A stretch of DNA of 10,464 nucleotides from Eubacteriales bacterium (GTDB lineage: Bacteria > Bacillota > Clostridia > Peptostreptococcales > Anaerovoracaceae), in the NCBI GenBank assembly GCA_028691625.1, contig JAQUYZ010000027.1, positions 1 through 10,464 on the forward strand, written 5' to 3'. Below are positions 8,014 to 10,464 of this stretch, piece by piece; position 1 is the first letter of the stretch; each line of letters opens with the position of its first letter. Below the pieces are notes generated by a model. That model made no database searches, had not been told where the DNA came from, and worked only from the letters and a program-made list of their open reading frames with translations. The position numbers and the translations under genes are program-made.

Positions 8014-8036
8014 AGAAGTTGAATAGGTAGAGTGCA

Positions 8037-9500
8037 ATGCAATACATTGGAATCGATCTTGGAACCTCCTCCGTTAAATTGCTCCTCATGCAAGCAGATG
8101 GGGTGGTATTGTCCTCCGTTTCAAAAGAATATCCCGTCTGCTTCCCGAAACCAGGCTGGTCGGAGCAGAATCCCCAGGATTGGCTCCGCCAGACCCTTGT
8201 GGGTTTGGGAGAATTGCTTGCGACAGAGCACGCAAATAAAAGCCTGATCGGGGGAATCGGAATCGGCGGTCAGATGCATGGGCTTGTGGCGCTGGATCAA
8301 AACGATCAGGTGATTCGGCCTGCCATTCTTTGGAATGACGGAAGAACAGAACAGGAAACGGAGTTCCTGAATACACAAATCGGAATAAAACAGCTGTCCG
8401 CGTACACCGGCAACATTGCCTTCGCCGGGTTTACCGCACCAAAGATTCTTTGGATGAAGAAGCATGAGCCGGAACGTTTTGAAGCGGTGAGAAAGATCAT
8501 GCTTCCGAAAGACTATCTGGTTTATATGCTGACCGGTGCCTTTACCACCGATGTTTCCGACGCTTCGGGAATGCTTTTGCTCGATGTGAAAAACCGCAGA
8601 TGGTCGGATAAGATGCTGGAAATTTGCGGCATTCATAAGGAGATGCTTCCGGAGGTCCGCGAAAGTTACGACATCTCGGGTTATTTAAAAACTGAGATCC
8701 TGGAATCCCTGGGATTGAGGGGCAGAATCGCCGTTGTGGCCGGCGCGGGAGATAATGCGGCGGCTGCGATCGGAACCGGAACGGTGGAAAACGGCAGCTG
8801 CAATATTTCCATCGGAACCTCAGGTACCGTGTTTATTGCAAGTGACACCTTCCGGATCGGCGAAAACAATGCGATTCACGTCTTCGGCCACGCTAACGGC
8901 AGGTACCATCTGATGGGCTGTATGCTCAGCGCCGCTTCCTGTTTGAAATGGTGGCAGGAGGATGTTTTGAACACGAAGGATTATCAGGGTGAGCAGAAGG
9001 AGATAAAAGGCCTGGGAGACAATCCGGTCTATTTCCTGCCCTATCTAATGGGCGAGCGTTCGCCTCACAATGATCCCAATATTCGAGGTGCTTTCCTTGG
9101 ACTAAGGATGGATACGACAAGAGCGCAGATGATGGAAGCGGTTCTGGAAGGAGTTGCCTTTGCACTGAAGGACTCTCTGGAAATTGCAAGATCACTTGGC
9201 ATTGTAATATCAAAGACAAAGCTCTGCGGAGGCGGTGCGAAAAGTCCGGTCTGGCAGGAAATTCTTGCGAATATCCTTGACTTGAATGTGGAGCTTTTGG
9301 AAGCGGAAGAAGGGCCGGCCCTTGGAGGTGCAATCCTTGCAGCTGTCGCCTGCGGCGAATACGCCACAGTAGAGGATGCAGCAAGAGCTGTCGTAAAGGT
9401 GAAAAAAACAATCTTCCCCAGGAAAGAGCTGGTGGACGTTTATCAAAAGAAGTACCAGGCGTTTCGCAGGTTGTATCCCGCGCTGAAGGGGATACTCTAA
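8037..9500 (+). CDS. xylB: Xylulokinase
   Basis: This 487-residue FGGY-family kinase phosphorylates D-xylulose with ATP to give xylulose 5-phosphate. The N-terminal domain opens with YIGIDLGTSSVK (3-14; Asp7 in the phosphate-binding loop), then GIGGQMHGLVALD (75-87; the QMHG motif typical of xylulokinases), RPAILWNDGRT (94-104) and PKDYLVYMLTG (157-167). The C-terminal ATPase domain has GAGDNAAAAIG (236-246; Asp239 as catalytic base), ISIGTSGTVF, YLMGERSPHNDPNIRG and LCGGGAKSPVWQ. QMHG and WNDGR separate it from glycerol kinase and rhamnulokinase. It is intact and last in the operon, 64 nt after xylA. Its Shine-Dalgarno is weak (AGGTAG), unlike the strong sites of the upstream genes. Confidence 0.95.
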   Translation: MQYIGIDLGTSSVKLLLMQADGVVLSSVSKEYPVCFPKPGWSEQNPQDWLRQTLVGLGELLATEHANKSLIGGIGIGGQMHGLVALDQNDQVIRPAILWNDGRTEQETEFLNTQIGIKQLSAYTGNIAFAGFTAPKILWMKKHEPERFEAVRKIMLPKDYLVYMLTGAFTTDVSDASGMLLLDVKNRRWSDKMLEICGIHKEMLPEVRESYDISGYLKTEILESLGLRGRIAVVAGAGDNAAAAIGTGTVENGSCNISIGTSGTVFIASDTFRIGENNAIHVFGHANGRYHLMGCMLSAASCLKWWQEDVLNTKDYQGEQKEIKGLGDNPVYFLPYLMGERSPHNDPNIRGAFLGLRMDTTRAQMMEAVLEGVAFALKDSLEIARSLGIVISKTKLCGGGAKSPVWQEILANILDLNVELLEAEEGPALGGAILAAVACGEYATVEDAARAVVKVKKTIFPRKELVDVYQKKYQAFRRLYPALKGIL

Positions 9501-9530
9501 CAGACAAAGAATCTTTTTCATTTATTCTTC

Positions 9531-9571
9531 AAATAACGGTCCTCAGGTTCTTTACCGGAGGGCCGTTATTT
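9531..9571 (+). terminator. Operon terminator after xylB
   Basis: AAATAACGGTCCTC (9531-9544) pairs with GAGGGCCGTTATTT (9558-9571), 14 pairs including one G-U, over a 13-nt loop. It starts 30 nt after the xylB stop codon. The U-tail is short (TTATTT then CC). The A-rich opposite arm allows it to act from both sides, separating the convergent xylB and catalase transcripts. Confidence 0.7.
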
Positions 9572-9594
9572 CCTCTGCGGCTTTAATCTTTGCC

Positions 9595-9620
9595 CGGGCA
9601 GGCCATTGTTTGCCTGCCTG
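9595..9620. other. GC-rich hairpin downstream of the catalase fragment
   Basis: CGGGCAGGC (9595-9603) pairs with GCCTGCCTG (9612-9620), nine pairs with one G-U, over an 8-nt loop. It lies just past the stop of the minus-strand catalase fragment. No T-run follows on the minus strand, so it is a weak candidate for that gene's terminator. Confidence 0.4.
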
Positions 9621-9628
9621 CTTCATGA

Positions 9629-10069
9629 CTACCTGTTTCTCGGTTTGTCAAATGAAGGATTAAATGCGTAAAAGTTTTTGGGATTCAAATGATCCTGCAC
9701 AACCCGGAGGGCTTCGCCGAATCTCTGGAAGTGAACGACTTCCCGTTCACGGAGGAATTTGATCGGGTCCCTTACGTCAGGATCGTCTACGAGGCGAAGG
9801 ATGTTATCGTAGGTAGTTCTGGCCTTTTGCTCTGCTGCCATATCCTCAACCAGATCGGTGATGGCATCGCCTTTTGATTGAAAGAACTTTGCCGTAAAAG
9901 GGACGCCTGCGGCGGCCTGAGGATAAATTCCGGCTGTATGATCAACAAAATAGGTATCAAAGCCTGCCTCTTTAATCTGCTCTATCGTCATATCCCGTGT
10001 CAGCTGATGCACGATCGCACTTACGATCTCCAGATGGGCAAGCTCCTCGGTTCCTACCTCAATACCTAT
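9629..10069 (-). pseudogene. Manganese catalase / CotJC-like protein, N-terminus missing
   Basis: The open frame from 10069 to the stop at 9629 encodes 146 residues of the C-terminal part of a non-haem manganese catalase; spore-coat CotJC belongs to the same family. Recognisable segments are GTEELAHLEIV (Glu and His of the third helix-bundle ligand set), HQLTRDMT, YPQAAAGVPFTA, SKGDAITDLVEDMAAEQKAR (Glu ligand) and REREVVHFQRFGEAL (His ligand), ending NFYAFNPSFDKPRNR. Complete members have a further N-terminal part that carries the first Glu ligand. Here an in-frame TAA (minus strand, 10070-10072) occurs immediately upstream of the homologous stretch. No good start or RBS is visible; GTG 10012 would omit the ELAH ligands. 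I therefore read it as 5'-truncated and non-functional, unless the break is an assembly fault. Confidence 0.8.
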
Positions 10070-10124
10070 TTAACCCCCTGGTCTAGTTATTATTATATTA
10101 TTCGCGATAGATTGTTTGAAAGAG
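10070..10124. other. A+T-rich junction between two truncated genes
   Basis: This stretch separates the broken 5' end of the catalase fragment from the end of the rhamnulokinase-like frame. It contains CTAGTTATTATTATATTATTCG and resembles neither flank. I see no inverted repeats, transposase or target-site duplication. It may mark a deletion junction, an insertion scar or an assembly seam. Confidence 0.45.
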
Positions 10125-10464
10125 TTAGAGTTTTGAGGGGTAGAATGATTCGATAGCAAATGATTTGCTTACAATATTTCGAGCCTCTGTTAAATCCTTT
10201 ATTTTGCCCATTGCTATGAATTGAGATAAAATATTTCCGATGGCAGTTGCCTCTGTCGGACCGGCAAAAACCTCTTTTCCTGTTTGATCGGCCACAGCCT
10301 GATTCAGCAGCTTATTGTTGCATCCGCCCCCTACAATAAGAATCCGTTTCCGCTTGACACCTGTTATTTTTTCAATCTCATCCACTACACTTTTGTAATT
10401 TATGGACAGGCTGTTTATAATACATTTCCCTATTTCTCCCGGAGCATACGGTACCTTTTGCCCG
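10125..10464 (-). CDS. rhaB: Rhamnulokinase-like FGGY sugar kinase, C-terminal part (5' end outside window)
   Basis: The frame is open from the right edge to TAA at 10125-10127, giving 112 visible residues. It reads PYAPGEIGKCIINSLSINY, then RILIVGGGCNNKLLNQAVAD, GKEVFAGPTEATAIGNILSQ and EARNIVSKSFAIESFYPSKL. The GGG-x-N-x-LLNQ and GP-EATAIGN motifs are characteristic of the C-terminal ATPase domain of RhaB, which phosphorylates L-rhamnulose; related deoxy-sugar kinases such as fuculokinase share parts of this. It stops soon after the Y-P motif, where many homologues continue for some 10-20 residues, so the 3' end may be clipped at the junction. It is not a duplicate of xylB: the shared motifs are only family-level. 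Confidence 0.75.
   Translation of the reverse strand, partial: GQKVPYAPGEIGKCIINSLSINYKSVVDEIEKITGVKRKRILIVGGGCNNKLLNQAVADQTGKEVFAGPTEATAIGNILSQFIAMGKIKDLTEARNIVSKSFAIESFYPSKL

Noticed and set aside
8926..9507. A 193-codon minus-strand open frame opposite xylB
   Set aside because: Low-complexity Pro/Leu/Arg/Ser composition typical of antisense frames; xylB is intact and clear.
10125..10464. The right-edge kinase as a duplicated copy of xylB
   Set aside because: Motifs GGG-x-N-x-LLNQ and GP-EATAIGN are of rhamnulokinase type and differ from the xylB C-terminus.
9629..10464. A fused catalase-kinase gene across the junction
   Set aside because: Stops lie between the two parts (TAA at 10125-10127 ends the kinase, TAA at 10070-10072 precedes the catalase frame), so no single protein spans them.
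1..10464. CRISPR arrays, tRNA or rRNA genes, insertion sequences, attachment sites
   Set aside because: I saw no regular direct repeats, RNA gene signatures or transposase or integrase motifs.

Overview
The window looks like a chromosomal segment of a Gram-positive, probably clostridial (Bacillota) bacterium. The evidence is the lipoprotein-type sugar-binding protein, the strong GGAGG-type ribosome binding sites, the A+T-rich intergenic regions with sigma-A-like promoters, the clostridial-type xylose isomerase, and a fragment of a manganese catalase/CotJC-type protein, a family typical of spore-forming Firmicutes. No species can be named from the sequence alone.

Layout. (1) Positions 2-1174, minus strand: the N-terminal 391 residues of a YtcJ-like amidohydrolase that runs off the left edge. 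(2) 1175-1358: a divergent promoter region with two copies of one 19-bp near-palindrome, each sitting on or just after one of the two outward promoters. (3) 1359-2486, plus strand: a ROK-family repressor of XylR type, followed by an intrinsic terminator. (4) 2589-9571: a sugar-uptake and xylose-catabolism operon on the plus strand. It comprises a ChvE-type sugar-binding lipoprotein, a double-domain ABC ATPase (MmsA/GguA), a permease (MmsB/GguB), xylose isomerase (XylA) and xylulokinase (XylB), and it ends in a terminator hairpin. (5) 9629-10464, minus strand: the C-terminal part of a manganese catalase that lacks its N-terminus, a short A+T-rich stretch, and the C-terminal part of a rhamnulokinase-like sugar kinase entering from the right edge.

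How it works together. The binding protein captures a monosaccharide outside the cell, and the MmsA/MmsB importer brings it in. XylA converts D-xylose to D-xylulose, and XylB phosphorylates that to xylulose 5-phosphate for the pentose phosphate pathway. The ROK protein is the obvious candidate sugar-responsive repressor. The shared operators lie between it and the amidohydrolase, so autoregulation and control of the amidohydrolase are the best-supported predictions. The operon promoter carries a different, longer dyad instead. Structured RNA elements follow the binding-protein gene and xylA and may set unequal expression within the operon.

The core is a well-known type of locus. The parts worth a second look are the paired operators, the amidohydrolase with substituted metal-site residues, the large dyad with a T9 tract at the operon promoter, the double stem-loop after chvE, and the broken-gene junction near 10070-10124, which could be a real rearrangement or an assembly seam. 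I found no clear evidence of a wholly new system.
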